Origin: Planctomycetota bacterium
GTDB lineage: Bacteria > Planctomycetota > UBA1135 > JACQFD01
NCBI GenBank assembly: GCA_016792805.1
Contig: JAEUHX010000066.1
Location: 1 to 64,000 of the forward strand
Length of the DNA: 64,000 bases
Reading direction: 5' to 3'
The translations under genes were made by a program, and so were the position numbers. Shown in pieces: positions 1 through 8,654 of the stretch. The notes below the pieces were generated by a model. The model was given only the letters and a program-made list of their open reading frames with translations. It had not been told where the DNA came from and searched no databases. The stretch's first letter is position 1, and each line of letters starts with the position of its first letter.

Positions 1-105
1 GCGCGCGCATCGTCGCGGGCGATGCCCGCGCCCTACGGCATAGCTTACATTTTCGACTCCACAGATGCGCGACGGCTGGGAATGGGGCGTGGGTCGGTCT
101 TGGCG
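1..105 (+). repeat. 105-bp direct repeat, copy 1
   Basis: Positions 1-105 align without gaps to 214-318, a constant offset of 213 bases. Both copies begin GCGCGCGCATCGTCGCGGGC and end GGGTCGGTCTTGGCG, with scattered substitutions around 38-67. The copy may extend beyond the left window edge. Confidence 0.8.
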
Positions 106-213
106 TGCACAGATTTCGATCCGTAGGGTCGGCGCTCGCGCCGAACCATGGCGCGGTGATTGCCCCGCGCGATGACGAATGGGCCGCGCGATTCTTCATC
201 CGCGCGCGCAAGC

Positions 214-318
214 GCGCGCGCATCGTCGCGGGCGATGCCCGCGCCCTACGACAGAACTTACACCTGCGACTTCACCGATGCGCGACGGCTTGGAATGGGG
301 CGTGGGTCGGTCTTGGCG
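214..318 (+). repeat. 105-bp direct repeat, copy 2
   Basis: Second copy of the unit at 1-105. Its right end (292-318, GGAATGGGGCGTGGGTCGG followed by TCTTGGCG) is also found in inverted orientation near 466-494, so the right half can pair with a downstream segment across about 150 bases. Confidence 0.8.
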
Positions 319-465
319 CGGCGAGTTCCGCAGACGCGAGGCCATGGCGCGCGGCCGCAGGCGTCGCGAGAAGCTACGCCGAGGACGCGCAACGCCGCGC
401 TGGGCGCCGAGGCCCGCGCGCAGCTCGGAGGAATCCTGGAATGGCCTCTTGGACTGTTCGCTGCC

Positions 466-494
466 GCGCCAAGACCGACCACGCCCCATTCTTC
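466..494 (-). repeat. Inverted partial copy of the repeat end
   Basis: CGCCAAGACCGACC then ACGCCCCATTC is the reverse complement of the last 27 bases of the two direct copies (79-105 and 292-318), with one base missing and small changes at the edge. This looks like an intergenic repeat family able to form a long stem. No transposase gene is nearby. Confidence 0.65.
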
Positions 495-580
495 CCGAGT
501 CGTCAACAGCCCGTCTTCAGGAAGTCACGTCAGTCGCTTGAACCTTCGCGTATCCTGCAAGATCCATCTACAACCGAACA

Positions 581-3430
581 CTAATTGGGCTCCCGGACCT
601 CGAATCGCACGCCGTGGGAGCCGGCGATGCCGAACGGTGCGCACGGGTTCAGCGTGATCACCATTGCCGAGAAGGGCTGATCGAGGTAGGGCGGATTGAC
701 GGGAATCGGCACTTTCACATATCCGAATCCGAGGTCGTCGGCCGGAAGATCGAGAAGATACACTTCCGGCTGGGCAAGATCGAGCCAGAGGGTCACACCA
801 AACAGGTCCGGTCCGGGCTCCAAGCCCTCGCCAGGAGTCGCGATGAGCAGCGAGAGCTGATTCGGCGCGAGTCCCGTGCAATTAAACGCGAAGTTGGAGT
901 TGCCCGTATTCGGAGACGAGTTCGCCGCAAGATGGATCGGCGCCGCACACGCCGGAGTGGCAAGACCATACTCTTCCAGAGCGATGATGCTCGACTCCTC
1001 GGCGTCGGGAATGCCGTTCATATTGTGATCCACGCCCATGCGATGGCCAGCACCCTTCGGCACGCCCATCAGCGTGAGGCGACCGCCGGCTTGAATCTTC
1101 GCTTGGAGCTGCGGCCACGTGAACGGCCCATACGCGCCCATGTCGGATTGGAAGGAACTCGTGGCGGGAACGAACACAAATCCATGGAGGGCGCCATCGG
1201 TGCGCCCCTTTGCGACGAGGTCGATGTCCCCCGCGGCCACGGCGCCGAGCAGCAGTGCGAGTTCGGAGGAGACCGCGCCCGAGAGAACGTTCGCGGAGGT
1301 CACCGTGATCGAATGCCCGACGGCCGGCGGCGTGCCGGTATCGATGCACTGTAAGAACGCGGCGAGGTCGGTCTTGTCAGTGGCGCTCATCGCGCCGAAG
1401 GTGACAGGATTCGAGAGGAACTCTTCGATGGTTCCCACCGCTCCGTCGTGCCCGAAGCCAAAGCCGCCGAGCGACTGGGCTCCCGGAGTATTGTTGAACA
1501 TCCCCGTCTTCGTGTACGACGTGCGAAGCTGAGGAACCTTGAGCCCCTGCTCCTGCCCCAGCACGGTCTTGTTAACAATCTTACTTCCGGTGCCAAGCGG
1601 CAAGTGATGGCAATTGTTGCAGGCGCCGAGCGGCGTCACAGACGAAGTCGTCTTGAAGACGTTCTTTCCATTCGTCGGGTTGCCGCCGAGGATCGTGGCG
1701 GGGAGCGAACGATCGAGATTCAGATTGGGATTCGGCTCGAAGAACGCGCTCATCATGAAGTCGGAGAAAAGTGCCATGTCGGCGGCCGACAGCTGGCTTC
1801 CTCCCATGAGCGTGCTGAATGCAGAGTTGAATGCCGAGAAGTTGGTCCGATCGCCGCGCCAGTGAAGCGGCGTGTTGCCAGCGAGGCCGCGAAGCGTTTG
1901 AGTAAACATCGGCCCCTTCTCCGGATGCATCGTGATCTGACCATAGGTATTCGACGGGTCGGGGATCGTGTCGCTGGGGCCGTCGGGGTCGCCGAGATCC
2001 CAGTCTTCACAATCCGACTCGCTGTCGATGTGGCACGACGCGCACGACATGGTGCCATTTCCGGAGAGCTTCGCATCGTAGAGGAAGCCGCGTCCCGCCT
2101 TCACCGTCGTCGGCGTGGGATCGAAGCTCCCCACGGCCACCTCGAGGACCACGGCGTCCGTCGTCGTGCTGATCACGCTGATCGAGTTGGCAATGCGATT
2201 CAGCACATAAAGCCGGCTCCCCGTCGGATGGAGCGCCAGCCCGCGGGGGCCCTTCTTATTCTTGGGATCGACCGTGGAACCGGTCGCCGTACCGACCTCG
2301 ATGCGCGCCAGGATGCTGCCATCCGGTGCCATCTTCGCGACGCGATCGGTGCCGAACGAAGCCACATAAAGTGCGCTTCCGGCGGCATTGAAGATCACGT
2401 CGGTCGGCTGCGCCAACGCCGTGGCCTTTGCGGCCAAATTCGGCATGATGTTATAATTGAGCCCGGGGTTGAGGTCGAACCGAGTCACGGCACCGGTCAC
2501 CGGCTGAATCCGCGACAGAAGATTGTCGACCGCGTGCCCCTTGAGGTTCTTCTCGAACCGGACCACGTTGCGCGCGTCGGTGTTCGCTACAAAAATGTCG
2601 CCGGTCCCCGGCTGGACCGCCAGGCTAAAGATCGTGGTGCCAGCGCCGCCAAAGTAGCGGGTCACCGACTGCGACGCCGTCGATATCTCCGCGACATCAT
2701 GGTCCAGCACGGTGTATGGGATCGAGCCGGCCCAGGCAGGATCTGTTGCACTCACAATCAGCCCCACCTTCGGCGGCGGCCCCACGGGCTGCGTCGGCGG
2801 CGGCTGCGGAGGCGCGAGGCTCGCCGGCACGAGCGTCGTCCCATTTCCCGACATCGCGATGCCGGCGTAAACCTTGGTGCCGTCGGCGCTCACCGCCAGC
2901 GCCCGCGGCTGGAGCCCCTGAATCGGAATTGTTGCGACAAGCGCGTGGCTTGTCACATCGTAGACGCGCACCTCCCGCGAGCCCGCTAACGTCACATAAG
3001 CCCGCTGGGGCGAGCCGGCGAACACTACGTCGCAGGGGTCATCCTTGCACTGAATTGTGTCGAGAACCAAACCCTGCGAAAGCGACACGACGCTCACGCT
3101 GTCCGAAGTGTGATTCACGACCCACGCCTCGTCGGCCGTTCGCGCGCGCACCGAGACGGGCTCGATCCCGACGGGGATCTCGGAAACAAGAGTGGGATTC
3201 GATGCGACCGTCACATCAAACACCGACAGGCGCGCATCGACCGTATTGACGGCGAGCAAGCGCGTGCCGGACGTGTTCATCGCGATGGGGTGAACTTGAG
3301 GAGCCTCAAAGTTCAACACGGCCCCAATATTGGTGGCCGTGTCCTCATCATTGGTCTGAGCGAAACTGAGCGCCGTCGGAATCGCCAGCGGCAGGAGGAG
3401 GAACGACAGCATCTGCGAACGGTGGGACAT
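581..3430 (-). CDS. Secreted YVTN beta-propeller / cytochrome c (di-haem peroxidase-like) protein
   Basis: 949 residues with a signal peptide (about 1-25, ending SFAQ). Residues about 30-440 are repeats of YVTN/YncE beta-propeller type (for example LAVNTVDARLSVFDV and LYVASFGTDRVAKM). A cytochrome region follows with two haem-binding motifs, CASCH and CNNCH, as in MauG/CcpA-type di-haem proteins, and a Ca-loop-like motif (DHNMNGIPDAEE). The last 110 or so residues match the C-terminal parts of the TIGR03790 protein and the esterase at 36437-37825. The ATG at 3430 is preceded by GAGGT at a good distance. A periplasmic or surface redox role is inferred; the substrate is unknown. The gene stands alone. 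Confidence 0.8.
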   Translation of the reverse strand: MSHRSQMLSFLLLPLAIPTALSFAQTNDEDTATNIGAVLNFEAPQVHPIAMNTSGTRLLAVNTVDARLSVFDVTVASNPTLVSEIPVGIEPVSVRARTADEAWVVNHTSDSVSVVSLSQGLVLDTIQCKDDPCDVVFAGSPQRAYVTLAGSREVRVYDVTSHALVATIPIQGLQPRALAVSADGTKVYAGIAMSGNGTTLVPASLAPPQPPPTQPVGPPPKVGLIVSATDPAWAGSIPYTVLDHDVAEISTASQSVTRYFGGAGTTIFSLAVQPGTGDIFVANTDARNVVRFEKNLKGHAVDNLLSRIQPVTGAVTRFDLNPGLNYNIMPNLAAKATALAQPTDVIFNAAGSALYVASFGTDRVAKMAPDGSILARIEVGTATGSTVDPKNKKGPRGLALHPTGSRLYVLNRIANSISVISTTTDAVVLEVAVGSFDPTPTTVKAGRGFLYDAKLSGNGTMSCASCHIDSESDCEDWDLGDPDGPSDTIPDPSNTYGQITMHPEKGPMFTQTLRGLAGNTPLHWRGDRTNFSAFNSAFSTLMGGSQLSAADMALFSDFMMSAFFEPNPNLNLDRSLPATILGGNPTNGKNVFKTTSSVTPLGACNNCHHLPLGTGSKIVNKTVLGQEQGLKVPQLRTSYTKTGMFNNTPGAQSLGGFGFGHDGAVGTIEEFLSNPVTFGAMSATDKTDLAAFLQCIDTGTPPAVGHSITVTSANVLSGAVSSELALLLGAVAAGDIDLVAKGRTDGALHGFVFVPATSSFQSDMGAYGPFTWPQLQAKIQAGGRLTLMGVPKGAGHRMGVDHNMNGIPDAEESSIIALEEYGLATPACAAPIHLAANSSPNTGNSNFAFNCTGLAPNQLSLLIATPGEGLEPGPDLFGVTLWLDLAQPEVYLLDLPADDLGFGYVKVPIPVNPPYLDQPFSAMVITLNPCAPFGIAGSHGVRFEVREPN

Positions 3431-3669
3431 GGGGACCTCGTGACGGGGTCGCCATCCCTAAGCAACTAGCTTGCCTCCGTTTTCCGGACGTCCTCAAGGG
3501 GCACGGCCCCGTTCGGAGCGCCGCGCCATCGCAAGATGTTCAAATCACCTTGCAAGAGTTCCAACGGCGTCGCCGTGAACCTCGCATGGCCGGGATGGGA
3601 AACGCCCCGAAGGAGCGCAGAGACCCTGCTCACTGGCTGCGCCGACAATGCGGCTGCCGGTCCGAGAAC

Positions 3670-4749
3670 CTACAGTTTCTTCTCCATCGACTCCGCGTAG
3701 CCCGTCAGCTCCATGTAACCTTCGCCGGTAGCCGCACCGCGCAGACGCACTGGGCCCTCCCAATACACAATTCCCGTCGTAGCGCGGCTGTCCAGCTCAG
3801 AATCAGCAAGAAGCGGCTCCACCTCGAACTCGATCGCCGCGGACGGAATCTTCACGCGCCAGCGCGTAGGATAATTTGCCTTCGTCCGCTCGCTGCGCCA
3901 CGCGCCGATCGGCTCCATCGAGAAGTCGCCGAGAGAGAGCCGCCGCGCGCTGCCGTCGCGCTCCACCAGAGTACCGCCCGATTGCGGAATCGGCGCGCCG
4001 CTCGCATCTCTCAAATGATACAGCATCAATTCGCGTCCATCGGCGAGCCGAAGCCCGAGCCAATCCCAGCCGACCACGCCGGGTCCGAGCTGGCTCGTTC
4101 CCCACTCATGATCAAACCAGCTTTCGCCGGAGACCTCCAGCTTCCGATCCCCCACAGTCACAGTTCCGCGCGTCGCGAGCCGCGTCCAGCTCAAGTACAC
4201 CGATGCGTTGCCTTCCTCAGCGCCCTTTCTCGAGAGCCCCGCTTCGCCGTGGGCCACGATGGCCTTGGAGGGCGAAAGCTGCAAATCGATCGAGACGCCC
4301 GCCTCGCCATCCGCGGCGCGCACCGAAAGCGAGCCATCGGCCTTGCGCTCGATCTCCCAGCTCTCCAGTTGAACGCACAAATCTTTTTCTGAAGCGACCC
4401 CAAGCTGCCCGTCGACGCGGCGCAGCCGCTGCGCATGCACTAGCCGCTTTCCCGCCACGTCGGCGACCGCGAAATGCCCCGCCAGCATGTGGCGCGCCCT
4501 CAGCGCCGACTGCCCAGGGCTCGACGCCGCGGGATCGATGCCGCGGCGAAAAATGGTCATCTGGTAGCCGAGCTCCGTTCCCGACTTCTCGCGCACGATC
4601 CCCGTGAGATACCACCATTCCGTGCGGTAGGAAAAGTGAGCTCCGTGGTCGCGCGGGAAGCTTAGCTCCGGCGACCGGCTCACTTTCTCCCAGTCGGGAG
4701 TCGCCGCACCGAGCGCGGCGGCCCCCAAGAGCCATAGCAATCTTCTCAA
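3670..4749 (-). CDS. AttH/CrtC-like lipocalin-fold secreted protein
   Basis: 359 residues with a short signal peptide (LLWLLGAAALGAATP). The N-terminal motif YRTEWWYLTG and the central HEWGTSQLGPGVVGWDW, followed by DGRELMLYHLR, are characteristic of the AttH / carotenoid 1,2-hydratase (CrtC) two-lipocalin family. Family members commonly sit next to Lol-like ABC exporters, as here. The start is TTG at 4749, overlapping the stop of the preceding gene (TTGA), so translation is probably coupled. Inferred role: extracytoplasmic partner of the adjacent ABC transporter handling a lipophilic ligand. Carotenoid hydration is unlikely because no carotenoid genes are present. Confidence 0.8.
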   Translation of the reverse strand: MRRLLWLLGAAALGAATPDWEKVSRSPELSFPRDHGAHFSYRTEWWYLTGIVREKSGTELGYQMTIFRRGIDPAASSPGQSALRARHMLAGHFAVADVAGKRLVHAQRLRRVDGQLGVASEKDLCVQLESWEIERKADGSLSVRAADGEAGVSIDLQLSPSKAIVAHGEAGLSRKGAEEGNASVYLSWTRLATRGTVTVGDRKLEVSGESWFDHEWGTSQLGPGVVGWDWLGLRLADGRELMLYHLRDASGAPIPQSGGTLVERDGSARRLSLGDFSMEPIGAWRSERTKANYPTRWRVKIPSAAIEFEVEPLLADSELDSRATTGIVYWEGPVRLRGAATGEGYMELTGYAESMEKKL

Positions 4750-5237
4750 GAAAGCGAGTCGGGCCAGCGCACGCCCACGTCAGCGTCGGAGAACTCCTCT
4801 TCGACATAGGCCACGATCAGCGCCGGGTCGGTCGTCTCGAGCGTCGGCAACGACATCGCGTCTGGCCCCGCCTCCGCTCCAGGAATCGACTTCTCCTCCT
4901 CGAGGTCTACGACAGCGGCCACGCCCGCCGCCGCGCCGGTCGCTCCGGGCTTCACCGCTTTGAACTGCGGCCACGCCGAGAGCGAAGCCGGCACCGCTCC
5001 GCGGTGAGCCACCACAATTTCATTTCCAGCGAAAACCGCCGTCGGGTAACAAAAAACCGATAGCTGCAGCGGCGCGAGCGCCACCCAATCCCACGTCGCG
5101 GGACGGTCGCGGCGGAAGCCCCGCAGCACCCTCAGCAGCGCACCATGGGCCGGATGGATATGTGAAATCACCGCGTACGCGAATCCCTTCGCGGTGCGGA
5201 TCTCGAGAACGTCGCCGGGGCGTGCAATCGGAGGCAT
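4746..5237 (-). CDS. Small protein of unknown function in the AttH/ABC operon
   Basis: 163 residues starting at the ATG at 5237 (MPPIARPGDVLEIRTAKG). The frame stays open upstream to 5558, but that part has shadow-like composition and lies inside the permease gene. The protein has no signal peptide or membrane segment. Its N-terminal half (GDVLEIRTAKGFAYAVISHI, later CYPTAVFAGN and WPQFKAV) faintly resembles Imm26-type small beta proteins, but this is only a guess. The acidic tail ends EEEFSDADVGVRWPDSLS. It lies 47 bases after the permease and overlaps the AttH-like gene, so it belongs to that operon. Confidence 0.6.
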   Translation of the reverse strand: MPPIARPGDVLEIRTAKGFAYAVISHIHPAHGALLRVLRGFRRDRPATWDWVALAPLQLSVFCYPTAVFAGNEIVVAHRGAVPASLSAWPQFKAVKPGATGAAAGVAAVVDLEEEKSIPGAEAGPDAMSLPTLETTDPALIVAYVEEEFSDADVGVRWPDSLS

Positions 5238-5284
5238 GGATGAGGCGGAAGAGAGTACGTCGGCGCGGCGCGCCGCCAAGCGGC

Positions 5285-7876
5285 TCAGTCGTCGTCGCGC
5301 AACAGCTCCGCGGGGCGCAGGCGGGACGCAGCCGCCGCTGGCGCGAGCCCCGCCACGAGGCACGCTGGCACCACGGCCGCTGCGATGCCGCCGAGGGCGC
5401 CCCAGGGCGGCAGAAGCTGCAGCGTCCAGCCGAACGATTGGAGATTCACAACTTTCACGAGCACCCACCCGGTTGCGAAGCCGGCGCCGCTGCCGAGCAG
5501 GACGCCGATCGCCCCAAGGAATCCGGCCTGCGCCACGACGACACCGACGACCTGCCATCGCTCGCCGCCGAGCGCCGACAGCAGCGCCAGATCGCGACGC
5601 CGCTCGTCCACCAGCGCCGAGAGCACGGCGAGAATGGCAATCACAGCAACGACCGCCGTGACCAGCTGAAGTGCACTTGTGATTGCAAAGGTACGATCGA
5701 ATGCCGCAAGCGCTTCCTTGCGGATCTCGCGATTGAGCCGCACTTCGACGCGATAGCGCGCCGCGAGCGCCGCGGCGAGCCGCGCGCGCCCTTCCTCCGG
5801 CGTCATCCCCGGAGGCACAAAAATCGAGAGGCTCTCGGGGCCGTCGTCCGGGTAGAGCCGGAGGAACTCCGCCCGATCGAGAACGGCGGCTCCCTGGGAA
5901 CGTGAATAATCGAGGAAAACGCCCTCGATGCGCTTTCGGATCGTCCCCGAAGAAGTGATCAATTCAATCATGTCGCCCTCGCCGACTCGAAAGCGCTGCG
6001 CCAGCGGCTCATTCACGAGGACGCCGCCCCCTTCGCGCGCCGATTGAAACACTTCCCGAGCGCTGCGGCCGTCTCGGAATGGAATCGATCCGTGAGCGCC
6101 GATCACGTCGAAGGCCCCGGCACCGAGCGCGATCGACCGGTCGTCGATCCAGGCCATCGATTCGTGGAACGGATCGACGTACCCGGCACCGAAAATAGAT
6201 TGAGCAACCGTCACAATCTCCGGATCGAGGCGGCCGACTTGCACCCCCGTCTCGGCAGCGACCGGCTGCACCCACAAATCGGAGCGGATCGCCTGCTCCA
6301 GGAAATCCGTAACAGTTCTCCGGAACGACCCCACCATGGTCGATACGGCGATGGCGAGCGCCACCGCCACGCCGACGGCCCCCGCCGCCCAGGCGGCGCG
6401 CCCGCTCGCGGCCGAGAGGCTCGCGGCGGCGATGCGCAACGGCGCCCGCTTGCCGCGCATTCGCAGCCGCGACACGGCGCGGGCGAGGGCGTCCACAGCG
6501 GGGTGCGCGAGCGTCAGCACACAGGCCATCAGCGCCAGCGCCGCTCCGAGGGCGGCGATCGGCAGGTCGCTCCACGCGGGGATTTGTAGCAACAAAAGCG
6601 CTGCTCCCACCAGGAGCGCCGTGGCGAACGCCGACCGCAAGATCACTTTTCTCGGGAGCACGCGCGGACGCTCGCGCCGAAGCCCCTGCACCGGCGGCGT
6701 CCGCAGCGCCTCCTGCAGCGGCAGCACCGAGGCGGCAAGCGCAACGGCGAGCCCCGCCGCCACGCCGATCGCCGCCATCGCCGGTGTCACCTCCACGGCC
6801 GACTCCGGCACGCCGCGCACAACGGCGGCCACCGTGGCGCGCACGCTCGCGAGCGAGCCGCGCGCTCCGAAAGCGCCGAGCACGACGCCGAGCGCACCGC
6901 CGCCCATTCCGAGCAGCGCCGCTTCGCACAAAACGGCCGCCGCGAGTTGCCCACGCGTCGCGCCAAGAGCGCGCGCGAGCGCGAGCGTCGCACGGCGCTG
7001 AACCACCGCCGTCGCAAGCGCCGTCGCCACCAGCACGGCACCGACCAAAAGTGAGATTCCGGAGAGAGCTGTAAGATTGAACTCAAGGGACCGCACCATG
7101 CGCGCCGTGCTGTCGGCCCGCACCGACGGTGCCGCGACACGCGCTCCGGCTGGCGCCGCGGCTGCCACGTCGCGCTGCAGCGCGGAGAGATCCGATCCCG
7201 CACGAGGCAATAACTCGACTCGGTCGATTCGACCCAAGCGCCCGAAAGCCTCCTGAGCCCATGCCACGTCGGCAAGCACCACGCGGTCCATGGCCGTCGC
7301 GAGCGCGCCGGGATCGAACACGCCAAGCACCACCGCTTCGACTGGACGCGAGCGTGCCAGCAAAGTTAACTTCTGGCCCGCGCGAACGGACAGCTCCGAC
7401 GCCAGCTTCGCGGGGACGAGCACACCTTCACATTGGAGCGAGCGCTCGAAGAGGTCGGAGCCCGACGGCATGGCCGCCTCGACGAACTCCCCTCGAAAAT
7501 TTACATTTCGCGCGGCCCCGTCGACGGCGAGGTCGACGCCCAGCACGCGCACCGAGTCGCCGAGCTCCGGCACCAGCGCCAGCTCCTCCACCACCGGCAG
7601 CACGAGCGCCCGGTCGGTGAGTGGCCGCAGCCGCGCGAGGAAGCTCTCTTCGAGGCCGCCCGGCCGCGTCACCTCGAGCCGCGCGCGCCCCGCCACCTCG
7701 GAGACGCCCTCGCGCATGGCGCGCACCGCGGCGCGGCTCGCGGCAATCGTGGCCACGACCGAGGCCACGCCCACGGCGACGCCGAGCACAGTCACAAAAA
7801 GCCGAAGCGGCTTTCGCGCCGCCGGGCGCCAAAAAAGCGCCTTGAGCACCGCCGCGTTCCACAGGGCCGAAAACAC
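5285..7876 (-). CDS. ABC transporter permease, FtsX/LolE/MacB-like, large form
   Basis: About 863 residues. A transmembrane segment near the N terminus (LFVTVLGVAVGVASVVATIA), a large extracytoplasmic domain, a run of helices in the middle and three C-terminal helices give the duplicated FtsX layout of about 8-10 segments. The frame is open from ATG 7921, but GTG at 7876 has an excellent Shine-Dalgarno (AAAGGAAG) about six bases upstream, so I prefer it. The 7921 start would overlap the ATPase gene by 23 bases. Family knowledge: such permeases use ATP hydrolysis to extract or move lipoproteins or lipophilic compounds from the inner membrane. Confidence 0.85.
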   Translation of the reverse strand: MFSALWNAAVLKALFWRPAARKPLRLFVTVLGVAVGVASVVATIAASRAAVRAMREGVSEVAGRARLEVTRPGGLEESFLARLRPLTDRALVLPVVEELALVPELGDSVRVLGVDLAVDGAARNVNFRGEFVEAAMPSGSDLFERSLQCEGVLVPAKLASELSVRAGQKLTLLARSRPVEAVVLGVFDPGALATAMDRVVLADVAWAQEAFGRLGRIDRVELLPRAGSDLSALQRDVAAAAPAGARVAAPSVRADSTARMVRSLEFNLTALSGISLLVGAVLVATALATAVVQRRATLALARALGATRGQLAAAVLCEAALLGMGGGALGVVLGAFGARGSLASVRATVAAVVRGVPESAVEVTPAMAAIGVAAGLAVALAASVLPLQEALRTPPVQGLRRERPRVLPRKVILRSAFATALLVGAALLLLQIPAWSDLPIAALGAALALMACVLTLAHPAVDALARAVSRLRMRGKRAPLRIAAASLSAASGRAAWAAGAVGVAVALAIAVSTMVGSFRRTVTDFLEQAIRSDLWVQPVAAETGVQVGRLDPEIVTVAQSIFGAGYVDPFHESMAWIDDRSIALGAGAFDVIGAHGSIPFRDGRSAREVFQSAREGGGVLVNEPLAQRFRVGEGDMIELITSSGTIRKRIEGVFLDYSRSQGAAVLDRAEFLRLYPDDGPESLSIFVPPGMTPEEGRARLAAALAARYRVEVRLNREIRKEALAAFDRTFAITSALQLVTAVVAVIAILAVLSALVDERRRDLALLSALGGERWQVVGVVVAQAGFLGAIGVLLGSGAGFATGWVLVKVVNLQSFGWTLQLLPPWGALGGIAAAVVPACLVAGLAPAAAASRLRPAELLRDDD

Positions 7877-7898
7877 AGATCTTCCTTTCTGTGAATCC

Positions 7899-8639
7899 TT
7901 ATCGATCGACGACGCGCCCATCGCGCATCCGAACGATGCGGTCCGCCGCGCGCGCCACTGAGTCGTCGTGGGTCACGAGCAGCACGCCTGCCCGCTCCTC
8001 CCGCGCGAGATCCAGAATCAGTTGGAGCACGGCGGCCCCCGCCGCCGAGTCGAGATTCCCCGTCGGCTCATCGGCCAGCAGCACGCGCGGCCGATGGACC
8101 ATCGCGCGCGCGAGCGCCACGCGCTGCTGCTCGCCGCCGGAAAGCTCGGGCGGATAGTGGCGCGCCCGTTTTGTGAGCCCCACGCGATCTAACAAATGTG
8201 CGACGCGCGCGCCGTCTTCGCGCCCGTCGAGCGCCAGCGGCAATGCGATATTCTCCTCGGCTGTGAGGTGCGCCATGAGGTGAAACGCCTGAAACACAAT
8301 TCCCACAGAGCGCCGACGCAGCTCGGCGAGCCGCTCGAGCGTCGCTGTCCGCAGGTCGACGCCGCAGACCTCGAGCTCCCCGCCGTCGGCGCGGTCGACC
8401 CCCGAGATCAGATTCAGAGTCGTCGACTTCCCGCACCCCGAAGGGCCCACCAGCGCCACGACCTCGCCGGCGTGGACCTCGAGCGACACCTCTTCGAGTG
8501 CCGCCACCGACGCCCCCTCGCCGCGCTCGAAGCGCTTCGAGACGCGCCGAAGCACGACGACCGGCGAGGGATGGGTGGCGCCGCTCACCCCGCCCGCCGC
8601 GAACTTCGAAGGATCGGGAGGTGAGAATGAAACAGCCAC
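7899..8639 (-). CDS. ABC transporter ATP-binding protein, LolD/MacB type
   Basis: 246 residues with Walker A GPSGCGKST, signature LSGGEQQRVALARAM and Walker B VLLADEPTGNLDS, the hallmark of the LolD/MacB/FtsE group that pairs with FtsX-type permeases. It is first in an operon with the permease, the 163-residue protein and the AttH-like protein. The start is uncertain: GTG at 8639 gives an extra N-terminal tail, while GTG codons near 8588 or 8549 would begin closer to the conserved VLRRVSKRF. A start further in would leave about 100 bases for a promoter shared with the divergent gene. Confidence 0.9.
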   Translation of the reverse strand: MAVSFSPPDPSKFAAGGVSGATHPSPVVVLRRVSKRFERGEGASVAALEEVSLEVHAGEVVALVGPSGCGKSTTLNLISGVDRADGGELEVCGVDLRTATLERLAELRRRSVGIVFQAFHLMAHLTAEENIALPLALDGREDGARVAHLLDRVGLTKRARHYPPELSGGEQQRVALARAMVHRPRVLLADEPTGNLDSAAGAAVLQLILDLAREERAGVLLVTHDDSVARAADRIVRMRDGRVVDR

Positions 8640-8654
8640 GCTGGCCGAGCGTGG
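8636..8654. promoter_or_regulatory. Palindrome between divergent genes
   Basis: CCACGCT-GGCCG-AGCGTGG is a perfect 7-bp inverted repeat with a 5-base centre. It lies between the ABC operon (minus) and the repeat-protein gene (plus). It could be an operator for one or both, especially if the true starts are further inside each gene. No regulator gene is adjacent. Confidence 0.35.

Larger units (their letters stand above)
1..580. other. Intergenic region with repeated units, no credible gene
   Basis: No reading frame here has a plausible protein composition; the open frames are Arg/Ala/Pro-rich products of the repeated GC-rich DNA. The stretch holds two direct copies of a 105-bp unit and one inverted partial copy, listed separately. 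It lies downstream of the minus-strand propeller/cytochrome gene that ends at 581. I see no clear terminator for that gene. Confidence 0.6.

Noticed and set aside
1606..1621. Sigma-54-like promoter TGGCAATTGTTGCA
   Set aside because: The GG-GC spacing is two bases short and it lies inside the propeller-cytochrome gene.
1448..2989. Plus-strand frame of about 510 codons antisense to the propeller gene
   Set aside because: Shadow composition; the opposite strand has clear propeller and haem motifs.
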